DNA of 64,000 nt from Adineta vaga (taxonomy: Eukaryota > Rotifera). The notes beneath the pieces were generated by a model that did no database searches, was not told where the DNA came from, and worked only from the letters and a program-made list of their open reading frames with translations. The stretch covers positions 3,782,001 through 3,846,000 of the forward strand of contig CP075497.1 in the NCBI GenBank assembly GCA_021613535.1. Direction: 5' to 3'. A program made the position numbers and the translations under genes. Below are positions 24,818-38,500 of the stretch, one piece after another (positions within the stretch are counted from its first letter, which is position 1; each line of letters opens with the position of its first letter).

Positions 24818-26570
24818 TCAATTTTGATAATCAGTATGAATGACACATTCATCATCGATCAAAGTCACTGAAAAGTATATATTATTTATGATATTCTTTT
24901 CTTGTAGCCAATTATTTGTATTGATTGAACTACTGCTCTTTTTCAGATAAATATGTAAACTTTGCAAATTTATCATATGTGGTAGGATTAAATCAGTAAT
25001 CATTTCCTTGGAAAATAGACCGATTGTTAGATGTTCGCATTTCATATGGAAAATATCAAAAAATTGAAGAAATTGTTCTCGATTAACATAATCTGGAATA
25101 GGAGACGAATGATCTTCATTGTAACATAAGTTTAAAGAACGAATCTTAAGTGATAATTGATTACAAATTAGATCGTTTTTCCAATGATCCGTGAGATTCA
25201 CTAGTATTGTAAAGGGTATGTTCAATGAGTCAAGACATGACATAGTTTCTATCAAATGATAAAAATCCTTTGATGATAGATCTGTTTGACTGCATATGGA
25301 TAACTGACGTGTATAGTTCATCGAGAATAACCAATCAACTAAGACACCCGAAGTTTTTAATATTATATGTTGTATGTTTTTATGTACCAAGTTTGAATTC
25401 AATTTTTCGCATTGAGTATTACAAACTAATGTTGTCACTTTTCGAAATAGATTCTTGTTTGTTATGGATGTCGTTTTACTTTGATCAAACGAATCTGTAT
25501 GCAATTCGAAACGTTCGAAAGCAAATGGTAATGAATAGAGAACTGCTATTTGGTGCTGTTTACTATGCATATCATATTGAACAAACCATTGTTTCATTTT
25601 AATGTAGAATGGTGTTGAGAATGTTGAAATAATTTGATTTGGATTTTGAATTAAAATATTATCGTTCCAAAACTTAAAACAAAATTGAAATTTAGTCAAT
25701 AATGGTAAAAAAGAACTGATGAAAGTTTCCCATGCATGACCATCGGGATATGAACTTGAATCTGAATTATCATAGAATGCTAAACTCTTCAATTGAGATA
25801 CATGAGGTAATGATTTCTTTACAATTTCGTTGTCACGCAATTCTGCAAAATAAATTTTCAGCTCTTCAAGTGTAATTGGCCATATTAGATCATTCTCATG
25901 CAAACAACGGAGTTTAATGTTGTATTCTAAAATTTTCAATTCATGTAAATTCTACAAGGAAATTCGAATTGTAAAAGAACATTTTAGTAAAAAAAACCAA
26001 TCTTACCTGCATCCATTTATTATGATGACAAGTAGTAACAACAAGATTTCGAAGAAATGGTAAATTTAACGGCACCATCTGTTTTCCACATATGTTTCCA
26101 AGTGTCAATGAAACTAAATTTGTTAATTGATTTAGTTTTAGTGATAGAATTTGTGTATAATTCGGATCCATATGAATAAGAGATAAGACTTCCAATTGTG
26201 AAATATATCGTTCACAAGGAAGTTTATGAAAGAAGTATGCTATTTGGCCAGGTGTTTGTTCATCATCAGAAAGACGCAATGATCGACATTGTTCAGTTAT
26301 GTGTTCATGTGAAATATAATTCATTTTAGTTTTAGTTACCGATTTAAAGTCGAATCGATCATGATAATTCAAAAGTAAAGATTGAAAACGTGAATTTAGT
26401 TTTGAAAAACTATACAGTATATCAATGTTAATTTGATATATGAATATTTCGATGAGCAGTTCATTTGGTAACTGTTCAAATCGAGTACAATTCAGTTTGG
26501 AACGTTTCAGATAAAGATTTGCTAGATTAGTTGAAGTACTTGGTGAAGTATGATGTCGTTTCTTCCCCAT
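24818..26570 (-). CDS. F-box protein with LRR-like C-terminal region, 565 aa
   Basis: Two exons on the minus strand, 26570-26007 and 25951-24818, joined in frame across a 55-bp intron (566 codons). The F-box is near residues 31-75: FEQLPNELLIEIFIYQ, then ILYSFSKLNSRFQSLL, the canonical LPxELLxxIF pattern that binds SKP1 in SCF ubiquitin ligases. The remaining ~480 residues contain irregular leucine-rich stretches (LEVLSLIHM, LTNLVSLTLGNICG, LPFLRNLVV, LEELKIYF, SQLKSLAFYDNS, IRSLNLCYNE, MINLQSLHIYL) that probably form the substrate-binding part. A basic MGKKRHHTSP start could direct it to the nucleus. F-box genes of this kind tend to exist as expanded families in some invertebrates, and the relic at 23.3-23.6 kb is a local paralogue. 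The substrate is unknown. Confidence 0.85.
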
Positions 26571-27585
26571 AACACGATACGAATAGACACTGTTGCTGTT
26601 ATTAATATGGACTTACATGTCGCACTAGAAAAATTCCGCGAAAACGACACTGAGTCATCATATGAAGAAAGGAGAGAAGAAAGGAAAACATTCTACGAAA
26701 AGGTTTGATTATTTGATGTAAAAACTCTGGAAGCATTCTTCTGTAATAAACGAATCAGGAAATGAAGCAATGCAAGATCATTCTTCGAAAAAATACTCAG
26801 TACTAGTACATGACGGATATGTTAAATAATATCGTTATATTTTGGACCAATAGAGAACAGCTGTTTAGGAAGTACCTTATCAATGTATTGAAATAATGAC
26901 AACACCTACATCATGACTTCCGCTACTCGAAAGAATTATCTTTCAATTTCTGTTCCTTTTTTTTCAAACATCAATCTCTTTCATTGATAATTTCTTGAAA
27001 ATACATAACCTTCACGTCAAATGTAATCGACTATCTTATTCGGTATATTGTTTTGAAATACATCGCTGATGAAGAATACTTACGGCTGTTTTGTTTACAA
27101 TAATAACGTAAAAACAAGAATTTCTTTACTAATTCAATGTTACAGTTTATAAGACAATGGTAGAATCTTTTCTGTGGAAAACATTAATGACATTTTCAAT
27201 TTTTCTTTGATAAAGCATAAACTACTTCCGTTGCAGATATTATAACACATTCATAAAGATAATGACTGAAGTTTTTTTTTCGTCGATTTTATTTATTTTT
27301 CTTCTTGTTTTCAGCTCAAAAAAATGCATTAAAATGATGGATAGTCGATTACAAATATTGAGCTGATCTCGATTTTGTATGCGTGTGCCGATGACAAGTG
27401 TACAAAGTAGGAAAACTGCTCGAATTTCGAAAATAAAATAAAAGGTTACACGAACAGAAAAATAGCTTGAAGATTTATAAAAAAATATGATGAAAAAAAT
27501 CTTCACCAAATTGTCTTTTCCTAGAGAAGTTGTTAAAAGATTTAACTGTTCGCAAAAAAATAACAAAATATTGATTTTGTTGAAT
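26571..27585. other. Intergenic region, no gene seen
   Basis: Promoter side of the F-box gene and 3' flank of eEF2. A TTTATT (AATAAA on the minus strand) lies near 27288-27296, compatible with an eEF2 poly(A) signal. The minus-strand open frame 27240-27611 overlaps the eEF2 end out of frame and is not supported. Confidence 0.4.
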
Positions 27586-30500
27586 TTATAACTTGTCATA
27601 ATAATCATCAAGGGGTGGGATACCTTCTTTCAAACCTTTACGTTTACGGATATCATAGATGATTTGACGGATCTTGGATGAGTCATCAAATGGATCTTGA
27701 TTCATGACTTGCCAATGATCAAAGACACATTGTGGAAAAGCTTGACCGCCTGTATTTGAACGAAGATCAGCAGTGAAACCTAAATTAAAATCAAATGAAT
27801 ATTTATTTTCTTTGAATTTCTCATAAATATAATTCTCTTCTTACCGAAAGATTCATTGACAGGTAAATAAGCTTTAACAATAAACATAGGTGTACCAGTA
27901 ACTTGATGTTCTTCGAAAACATGACCACGACGACGATTCAATACACCATAGATACCACCAACAGCAACTTCAGGACACTATAAAAACATGATATAAAGTC
28001 TATATTCAAAATTTTTCTATTATCAATATTGATACATACTTGAACTTCGCAAAGATATACGGGTTCGTAGAGACGAGGTTTAGCTGTAAGCATACCGGCA
28101 TAAAGAACACGACGACATGTGGGAATAATTTGACCACCACCACGATGGATAGCATCAGCGTGTAATGTAACATCATGAATATCGAAACGAACACCACGAA
28201 CGTTTTCTTCGGCAAGAACACCTTCTTTGGTTGCCCATTGAAAGCCAGCAATACAACTGTCTTTAATTTCATTCAAGTATTGAACACCTTTAGTGCAATC
28301 CATTAAAAGATTTGGTCCTGTGCCTTCAGGTCCGAAACACCAGATTTTACGTGCTTCATTGACATCGTAGTCATATTTCTCATTCAAATAACGAGCACGA
28401 GCTTTGAATTCTTGACGTGGTGTAACTTCACCTTTGTCAATATCTTCTGCTAAACCATCAGGCATGGGTCGTGCTTTTAAGAAGATACGATTGTGTTTGT
28501 TTGGTGATTTAGATAAACACATAATGTCTGATTCTTCAGAAACAGTTTCACGATATGAAACGACTGGATCAGAAACTTTAATTGGAATACAAGCATGATC
28601 TTCTTCAAGATCTTTTAAGCAAATTTCCAAATGTAATTCACCAGCACCAGCAACAATGTGTTCACCAGATTCTTCGATGATACATTGAACCATAGGATCT
28701 GATTTAGCTAAACGTTTTAGACCTTCAACTAATTTTGGTAAATCAGCTGGATTTCTAGGTTCAACGGCAACACGCACGACAGGGCTAACACTGAATTTCA
28801 TGACCTACAAGATATCAATCCGCATAAATTTGCAATTCAATACAATGATAAAAAAAAGAACTTACACGAAGATTGTGTGCATTTTCGAAGGTGGTGATTG
28901 TACCAGTTTTAATTAAATATTGATCAACACCGACAAGACCACAGATATTACCACATGGTACATCTTCAATTGGTTCAGTATAACGACCCATCATGAGAAT
29001 TGTTCTATAGAAATTAAAATAAAAGCAATTATTAAGAAAGAATTTTCGATGGATCGTAAAGAAAAGAATTGAATTGTTATAAAAATCAGACTTGGAATAT
29101 GTTCCATCAATGTAAAATTCGGATGGGGAATCCTAATCTCATCATATTTTTACAAATATGTATATATGTAAAAAAGAAGAAAGAAGAAACTTTTCTTACC
29201 GTTGAATACTTTTAACGAAGAGATCATCCTTTTTGCCTGGTACATAGTTAGGACCCATGATACGTGCTTTTTGACCAGTTTGAACAACACCGGAGAAGAC
29301 ACGACCGAAAGCATAGAAACGACCTTTATCAGATGTCGGTACCATTTTGGAGATGTACATCATCAATGGAGCAGTTGGATCGCAACTTTTGATACCCAAA
29401 AAGGCTTCATCATCTTGTGGACCTAGAATACAAAATAAACACTTTGAGAAACACTTCATGTGAAATGAAAATGATCTCACCTTCATAGAGAAGTTCAGCA
29501 CGATATTTTTGTGCAACGACAGGTGATGGTAAATGAATGGCAATCATTGTCAAAAGAACATCACCAGCTGGTAACCATTGTTTCATAACAAGTTTCAATA
29601 ATGGTTTTCCACCTTCTTCTAATTTATCCCGATCGTCACCTTGTAATTTAATGTTTAATTTATCAAGTAAAGCTAAATATTCATCTTTCTTGCAATCCAT
29701 GATAGCTCTGAAAACTTTGAAGATAGGATCGAGAACGAATTGACAGAAACCACGAACATAGCCTAAAATAATCGACAGACATTTACATCACCTAAAAAAA
29801 GAGAAGATATAAGAAGACATACCTTCACCACCGGATTTTGACCATTTCTTTTCACTGGGTGAGAAAAAGTTATCACCCCATAATCGTTTCATGAGTTTAT
29901 CGACTTCAATTTTGAATTTCGATGCATACATTTCAGCGAATTCTTTGAGTGTAAAAGCCCAGCCATGAAGACCAGCACCGAAACCAACTGTACCTTTTGT
30001 TGGATCAACCTAAAAGAAAAGACATTCTATTTACAATGACATCAATTAATAAAATAAAGGATTTGTTCCAACATTTGCTCTTATGTATTATGATAGGAAA
30101 ATCATCTACATCTTGATTATGAGGAAAAAGTTTTACTATTGGCAAAGTTGAACCACCGTATGCGTATGAAAAGAAAACACATTTGGTTGGCCTATGAACT
30201 TGCCATGATCGAAAAACGAATAAGTTTTTCTTTTTCTCTTAACTTACTTGTAATTCACCCATTGGACCACTATCATCACCATAGGTAGCAATGATGACAT
30301 TGACGTTTTCAACAATACGTTGAAATGTTTGAAAAAGATCTTCTTGTTGAAGTTGTAATTCAAGTAAAGCACGATCCATTTTATTCATGAATAGAATTGG
30401 TTTGATACGTTCGGCAATAGCTTGACGAAGTACTGTTTCAGTTTGTACGCATACACCTAAAGAATTTCATCAAAACGATTAATGCTATCCGTGATCATTA

Positions 30501-31042
30501 GTTGAAGTTATTTACCTGAGACACAATCGACGACGACGAGAGCACCATCAGTAACACGTAAAGCAGCAGTAACTTCTGATGAGAAATCAACGTGACCTGG
30601 TGAATCAATAAGATTGATCAAAAAGTGAGTAATTTCTGGTTCACGTTCTTGTTTAATGAATACGAAATCTTTAGCAGGTAATTCATAATAAAGCGAAATG
30701 GCCCTTAAAAAAACATCCATAGAAACTTAACCCATCTTGAAGATAGAAAGGAAAATACATACGTTGATTTGATGGTAATACATCGTTCTTGTTCGTCCTT
30801 ACGAGTATCAGTAAAACGCATTTCACCAGCCTTTTGCGAAGCAATGATACCAGCTTTGCACACGAGTGAATCAGTCAATGTTGATTTTCCGTGATCAACA
30901 TGGGCAATGACGGACATGTTACGGATGTTTTTCTTCTTGTCCATCAAGCCTCGAATTTCATCGACAGTAAAGTTAACCTGAATACATGAACAAAGATCGT
31001 ATCAGTTTTTCTTAGTATAAGTTTCATTTAATATCTTACCAT
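27586..31042 (-). CDS. EEF2: Translation elongation factor 2 (eEF2), about 848 aa
   Basis: GTPase that moves tRNA and mRNA through the ribosome after each peptide bond. About eleven exons on the minus strand: the start codon alone (31042-31040), 30977-30763, 30713-30516, 30456-30248, 30009-29823, 29762-29481, 29422-29200, 29004-28866, 28804-28040, 27977-27845 and 27779-27586. G1 P-loop AHVDHGKST, switch [20 protein letters not shown]3 DSPGHVDF and G4 MNKMDR are all present. Domain IV carries [15 protein letters not shown], with the histidine that is changed to diphthamide. The C-terminus reads [20 protein letters not shown]. Length is close to the usual ~858 aa, and no lesion was seen. The Thr in RFTDTRKDE corresponds to the eEF2-kinase site region. 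Junctions were placed by eye; one may be off by a base. Confidence 0.97.
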
Positions 31043-33384
31043 GGTCGGGTTTTTTTAATAAAATATTAAAATGAGATGATATTGATTTGTTGCCCGACGA
31101 GAAGGATGTTTCTAAAAATACGAAATGTATTTAGTTTTGAACAACGAAATGAAACAACAAGGTCTATTTATAAAAAAAGAACGTAATGATATTATTGCAC
31201 AATTACAAAGATTGTCGGGCGAAGTCGAAGGGGTAACTGTAAATGTAAGGAGGGCAAGAGAAAAAACTGGAGTGTAAGAGTCATCGTATAAACATCGCAT
31301 CTGCTCGAGAGATCGACCGAAAAAGAATAAGAAGAAGGATCGAGAACATTAATGTTAACATGGTTGACGATGACGATATTTTTTGTTTTTTTCTGCTGAT
31401 TTATTTATCTGATGAGGGTCGATAAATTTTCATCGTTAAATCAATGATAATTTATTAATAAAATTATTATTCTCTTATAAATATAATATTATCTCACATT
31501 AATTCATCAATAATTCGAATAATATACATTGTTGTGACACATTAATGCACTTTGGAATTTTGCATTAATGAGTCAGCAGCTGTTGCTTGGAAATAGATTT
31601 TGAAAATGTCGATTAACGATGGATTATCGGAAAAAAATCTGCTTATAATCAACTTTGATTTTTTTTCACATAAGTATGTGAAGAAAAAACAGTTGACGAG
31701 TTTAGTAGTCAATACACAAATATCGTTGCGGATTATCTCACTAGATTGACAAAAGAAAAGGAATATCGAGACAGTATTTGTATAAGTATAACACCTCTAA
31801 CAAATTCATTTTTATTAGTTTATCTGATTCTAATGAATATAATGATTTGCTATGTAGGTAAAATATGATACTGTGAAATTCGTAAAATCACCATTGAAAA
31901 GTACATTTACAATCGAAAGTTATTCATCAAAAGTATCAATATCTGTCACATTGATTGATTGATTGATAGAAAGATTGCCGAAGATGATCGAATTAACGTA
32001 TAAATTTATAATATTATATCATATATCTATTTGCTGATCAATAAAAATACGAAGAAAACATTGAAGATCTAATTGTTCAATATTTAGCATCGATGATGTA
32101 ATCTTTTTAAATATTTCCTTCATATTACTTTTACAATGCTATTAGTAAAAGTTCGATTTCGAGTGACATGATTATGCATGTTTGTCAATTGAAGAAAGAG
32201 AAATAATAATTCTCTTTTTTTATTGCTCTTGTGTCAATACATTCATCAACATTTTGATTATAAAATTCAATTTGTATTTCATTCTCTCTCTCTCTCTCTT
32301 TCTCTTCTTTTTTTCGATTTAATAGTAATTACAAATTCTTCAAAAATACATAATCATCATGTGCATTTTGTAGTGTTCAATTAGCAAATATCATTATTCA
32401 TTTAATGATATTGAATACAATTCATATGTCAATAATGTTTCGAAGATATGTAGACAAAAGTTATTAGAAAGAGGGATGGTCATTTGCAAGAGTAAAAGAA
32501 TGCAATGACATAGAAGAAAAAATGAATGAAGATGAGACAACATTGAGGCGGAGGCGAAGAACGAACGAACAAACGAACTATAGAATAAATTGAAGACACG
32601 TTCGAATAATGACTACGGATTAACGCACACACACATATACATATACATACAAGCAGAAGGGCAATCAACGATTGACCATTGATTGACAGTGACACGTTCA
32701 TTACTTAAGTCTCCGAGAAAAAAAAGTATATACGAATTACTACGATTGTGATCTTTCCCTTTTCCATAGTTATATAGATAGAATTCAATCGTGTATCATC
32801 ATCTAGAAAAGACACAATTTCTATTCTAGTAAGTTCTTTTTTTCATTTGAACAATACTTAATAACTGCTCGTCTTAAATGATTATTTCTCTAACTTGCAA
32901 AACTTCCTCGAGAATAATCTAAATTATGGAGTAGTACTTGTATGTCTACGGAGACAAATAATAAGACGGTATGTATCAAAAAAAAGAAAGAAAGACGAAT
33001 TGACATGGAGTCAAACAGACAATTAACCTAATTTTTTTGATGATAGGGATCTTCTTTTTTGTTATGTTAAGTTCATTCAGTTAATCCTTTCTCGTATAGG
33101 AATACAGAATGATATGAACAATGTTTAGAGAACTATGAACGAAAGTGAAAATTCTATCTCTAATTATACATCGACCATTCATTTTCTTACATTTTTTAAA
33201 AGATATATATTTGTTCGTAGGTATCCAAATAGAACAGAAGACAAAAAAAACAGTATTTAGTATAATATTATATGTGTATATTTTATTTTATTCAGAAATT
33301 TATTTATTAATCATTATACAATTCAAAAGAATAAATGGCAATGGAATGTTTTGAACGAGTAAGTTCTTCGAAAATTCAATCATA
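31043..33384. other. Long intergenic region, no gene seen
   Basis: 2.3 kb between the eEF2 start (minus) and the end of the BTB gene (minus). It must contain the eEF2 promoter. A TTTTTAG acceptor at about 31111-31118 (minus strand) could be the 3' end of a 5'UTR intron or a trans-splice site. A (TC)n run lies at about 32281-32301. No coding or RNA gene could be supported. Confidence 0.45.
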
Positions 33385-35466
33385 TTAGTCCATACTTTCT
33401 GCGCTCATACCTCGTATTAATGTTACCTGTTCATCGAGACCTGTATCTGATAACGTTGGACTTTCTCGAATTTCGATAATATATCTAGGTGAGACACCTC
33501 GTGATACTTTTGTTGGAGCTGGAGGTGGTGGATGCTCTTCTAAGACAGGAGATGGCGATCTATGCGTTAATATTGATGGTGATTTTTGTTGTTGTTGTCG
33601 TGGTGGCGGTGGTAGAACTTGAGGCTTTTGCGATGCTGGAGGTGCAGGTTTTTGTTGTGTTGTAGGTGCAGGTTTTTGTGATGGGAGTGCAGTGGGTGTT
33701 TGTTTTTGTTGTGTAGGAAGTGGAGTCTTACGTTGAGTTGATGGTGGTGGCGGCTGTTTTGATGGTACATGTGTATGAGTTGGTTGTTGTTTTTGAGTAT
33801 TCGATGGTAAAGGAACACTTCTTTCGTTTGCATTAGCTGGACGACGATTAGTATCGACATCTGAATTTTGCTTAGCAGATGGATGAAAAGTACGCATTTG
33901 TGCGGGAGCTGCTGGTGTTGGAGCAGGACGACGTAGTGTTTTACTTACAACTGATTTTTTTACTGAACTATTTCGATCGGTGACAGATGGTAGTGTTCGA
34001 TCGGTTTTTTGAACAAATGAACCAGATGTTCCAAACGTAATCGGTGCAGGTTGTTGATTTTGAGGTTGTATTTCAACAACAGGTGTAGGTGAACGTGATA
34101 GTGAAGTTTTTCTTGATGCTGGTATGATTCTTCTGGTTGGTGAAGCAAGCCGTTGCTTTACTGGATTTTCATATAGTTTAGTTAATGTCTGAAGACTTTC
34201 AGATGGTACAGCAGGTCCAGAAAATACATCCGGTAGAAATGCAGTTGGTACATGTGCTAAACGTTCTATTCGACTTTCATACAATTCAGGTACTAAATCC
34301 ACATATTCAGTTTTAAATTTTCGCCATTTTTCTGTACGTTTGATTTTCTCTGCATTTCGATTAATTAAACGTATACATGCTGTTTTTAATGCTTCTGAAC
34401 CTGCTTCATGTGCACTAATCAATAATTCAATAGCATTTTCAACTGTAAGACGTGAAAGAAGAAAATCGGCCACTTGTTTTCGTAACTTTTCAATTTCAAA
34501 TCGTTTAGCAGCGACTAATAAATCAGTTGCATTTTTTAAACTAATTAAACATCGATTTGTATAAACAAAATTCAACACTTCATTCATCACATCCGATTGA
34601 ACATCATCAATACTAATTTGTAAAACATAATCATCTTGAGAATCAGAATCATGATATTCGCCAAGAAGATGTCGAAACCAAAGTGAACGACCACCTATAT
34701 AACAAAAACAAAACGATCAAAGTTTCTTTTCGTTGAGAAAAACAAATATCAAATCTTTTCTCTTACCAAGAATACATCGATGTACTTGCAATTTCACATT
34801 ATCTTGACATTGAATAATGGTATCATAGAAAAGACCATTTCTTAAAACATTAAAAAGATCACCTTCTAAATCATTCAATGCATAAAGACTTTTTTCATTT
34901 TCATTTTGAACATCTTTGGCATTTGGTATACCACTTTGATCGTATAATATTGCTGATGGTGGTTGATGATAGATAGAACCACTTAATGAATATGAATCAT
35001 CAGCACTTTCTTGTACAAAACTATTTTTTCGATTTTGTTTCGAATGATATCGACTATGCGTATTTTGACATTCTGATATTGATCTATATGTACTTTGTTC
35101 ACTTTCACCAAAATTTTGTATACGTAAATGGTAATAGATTCGTTCACGTCGACAATAATAACGTAGAACATATGTTGGACTATTGCAAAATGGACATAAT
35201 GCTCGAAAACGAATACGACCCGTTGTAACTTTTTGTTGTTGTCGAATTTGTTTTTGATATTGTAAAAGTACATCTGATGAATGTTTACTACTTTGTAAAG
35301 TTTTCATATTTACTCCATTGATTGAATTGTTTGTTGAATTTGGTTCAAGAAGAGATTCATCACTAATTTGATATGGAATTAACGAACGACATCGATCACA
35401 ATGAAGTGATTCAAATAAAAGATATCCATGACATCCACAGACAGTTTGTAAGGATAAATACATCAT
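33385..35466 (-). CDS. BTB/BACK protein with Cys-rich N-terminus and Pro-rich tail, 669 aa
   Basis: Two exons on the minus strand, 35466-34767 and 34694-33385, with a 72-bp intron (670 codons). The N-terminus has paired cysteines (CGCHG, CDRC, later CPFC and YYC) that could bind zinc. Residues about 208-310 form a BTB/POZ domain: NVLRNGLFYDTIIQCQDNVK, LQVHRCILGGRSLWFRHLLG, VLNFVYTNRCLISLKNATDL. It is followed by a BACK-like region, LTVENAIELLISAHEAGSEA and EKWRKFKTEYVDLVPELYES, similar in pattern to SPOP-type proteins. The last ~270 residues are Pro/Gln/Ser-rich (PPPRQQQQKSP, PPPPAPTK), typical of SH3/WW ligands. BTB-BACK proteins often act as CUL3 ubiquitin-ligase adaptors or oligomerising scaffolds; which applies here is inference. 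The start lies only 109 bp from the proposed start of the divergent myosin gene. Confidence 0.8.
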
Positions 35467-35575
35467 TCGATATGTTGCAAAGTTTGCGTCTTCTCTTGAA
35501 TTATTTCACGAGAAAAAAATGAATTCAAATTTTCATTTCTTATCGATCGTGCATAGATTACGAGAAGAAAAGAAA
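35467..35575. promoter_or_regulatory. Probable bidirectional promoter
   Basis: Only 109 bases separate the ATG of the BTB/BACK gene (minus) from the proposed ATG of the myosin gene (plus). Both core promoters must fit here or overlap neighbouring exons or introns. No TATA box could be assigned with certainty. If the myosin starts with an earlier exon this reading changes. Confidence 0.4.
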
Positions 35576-38500
35576 ATGTCTTTTTTTAAGGTTTCTTTTC
35601 TGTTTCAATTTCGCCCGAATTATCAATTTGACTGTATATATCTGATTAGAGAAATGAAACCAAACAAATAAATACCATGGATTTTTTTTGTTATTGTTTT
35701 TAGGGTAAACCAGTTTGGTTTGATTCAGGTGTGGGCTATCCAATAGCTGGTGACGTGGTCGATGTAACCCGTAGTCGAATATCGGTCAAATCACTTCTCA
35801 ATGGTAAAACATTGGTTTTTCCAATTGATGATACAAATCGAGTAGCACCACGAATACCATTACCACCAGAAGGTGTTAATGATATGATTACCATGAGTGA
35901 TTTAAGTGAAGCATCAATTCTTTGGAATATAAAACTTCGATATGATCATCGACAATTCTACGTAGGAATTTGAAGAAAAAAAAATAGAAAAAGGCAATAA
36001 TAGAATTCTATCTACTTTTTATAGACATATATTGGTAGTATTCTCGTAGCTGTTAATCCATATCATATGTATCATGATATGTATTCTACTAATTATGTGC
36101 GAAAATATGAAAATGCTTTAGTGTTAAATTCACTACCAGCGTATGTATCGATTAGATTCATTTTCGTCAATTATTCATTGAAATTTTAGACATATCTTTG
36201 CGACAGCATCATTAGCCCATAGCAAAATGTTAACAGATAAAATGAATCAATGTGTCGTCATTAGGTATTGTATATTAGTTAGATATCGAAATCTTTTGAT
36301 TGAAAAATTTTTCTTAGTGGTGAAAGTGGTGGTGGAAAAACACAAAGTACAAAATTAATTATGAATTATTTAGCTGCAGTAAGTCTTCCAATTGAAATAT
36401 GAGTAATCCATTCTCAATGTTTATTATTGTAATTTTAGGTTAATCCAGGAAAGAATAAACTAATAACTGAACAGATTCTTGAAGCTTCACCCTTACTCGA
36501 ATCATTTGGTAATGCAAAGACTGTACGCAATGATAATTCATCACGATTTGGAAAATACATTGAAATTTATTATTCTCAGTAAGAATTTTATTTGCCATTT
36601 ATTTTATACTTTGAACTTTTTATTTTCAAGAAAATCCATTGTCGGTGCAAAATTATCCGATTTTCTTTTGGAAAAAAGTCGTATTGTTACACATTCAGCA
36701 GATGAACGTAATTATCATGTTTTCTACGAATTACTCGAAGGATTCGACAATGAAGAAAAACGTAAATATGGTTTAACAACACCTGAGAAATATTTCTATC
36801 TCAATCAAGTAATTATTTCCTTTCGACTCACATCTTTTTCTATTTTTATCTATAAAAGGGTGCATCAATGGCAATAGCAAGTAAATCAGATGCCAATGAC
36901 TTTCAATCTTTATTAACCGCAATGAAAATTTTAAATTTTACAAAAAATGAACAAGAAACGATCTTTAAAATTCTTGCTGCTATTTTACATCTTGGAAATA
37001 TTTATTTCTCTCGAACAATCGATGAACCTAGTCATGATTTAATACAAATTAGTTCGAAAACTGAAATTGATTGGTGTTCACATTTACTTGGTTTGAATGA
37101 TCAAGGTCTTCTACAAAAATTAACACATAAAGTAACAGAAGCACGTGACGAACGTCTTCTATCGCCATTTAATCTTGAACAAGCATTAGATTCACGGTAA
37201 TTTCTTTCGAAAAATATTCGTTTTCTTCAATTTATTTGTTTGGTCTTAGTGATGCAATTGCTAAAGCTCTATATTCCACATTATTCAGTTGGCTTGTTGC
37301 TCGTATCAATCAAATTGTTCGTGTGAATAATACCGTTGATAATAGTATTGCAATATTGGATATATTTGGTTTTGAAAATTTTTCAACGAATAGTTTTGAA
37401 CAATTATGTATTAATTATGCAAATGAAGCATTACAATTTCATTTTAATCGACATGTATTTAAATTAGAACAGGTATGTTTAAATTGAGAATAGTGAAATG
37501 ATTGAATGGATGAAATTTTGTAGGAAGAATATGCAAAAGAAAAACTTTCGTGGAAAAAAATTGATTTTGCAGATAATACCGATTGTTTGGATTTGATTGG
37601 AAAGAAACCGAATGGCATTTTACAAATACTCGATGATGAAAGTAATTTTCCAAAGGTAGGAGAAATTTTTTAGTAAAAAAACAAAAAAAAGATGGAAGTT
37701 TTCCATACATTAGGCTACTGATCAATCGTTTTTACATAAATGTCATCGTCTTCATGAATCGAATCGTTTGTATGGAAAACCACGTTTATTGAAAACAACA
37801 TTTAGTATTCGACATTATGCTGGTGAAGTTGAATATGATGTAAATTTCTTCGAATCCATTAATTTTATTCCATTCGATATTTTCTATTTATTGAATAGGT
37901 TCGTGGATTTCTTGATAAAAATCGTGATCTATTACGTGGTGATGTTATTGATCTATTTTCTTCAAGTCGAAATGAAATCTTAGCAAATATGTTTCGTGAT
38001 ATACGTGATGTTTATGAATCTCATCGTGGTTTTCATTTTAAAACAGGTCGTTTTATTACAATGAAAGCAAAAACACCGACTGTATCAGCGAAATTTTCTG
38101 ATAGTTTATCACATTTAATTGATACAATGACTCGTTGTCAACCAACATTTGTTCGATGTATCAAACCAAATAATGACAAAACACCGAATAAAGTCGAATT
38201 ATCTGTGGTATTAGAACAATTACGTAATACAGGAATGCTCGAAACAGTTCGTATAAGAAAATTAGGTTTTCCACGTCGATATCTATTTGAACACTTTGCA
38301 AAACGGTAAGTTTCAATGAATGAATATTTTGATCGAACATCTTTTCTTTATTAGATATCGTTGTTTAATTTCACATACATTTGATAATATCGATTCAAAA
38401 GAAATTACTGTACACATTCTCAATAGTTTACCAACGAAATTCACTTTAAAATATCAAATTGGTATTACAAAAGTATGCTTTTTAATAAACAATACAAGTG

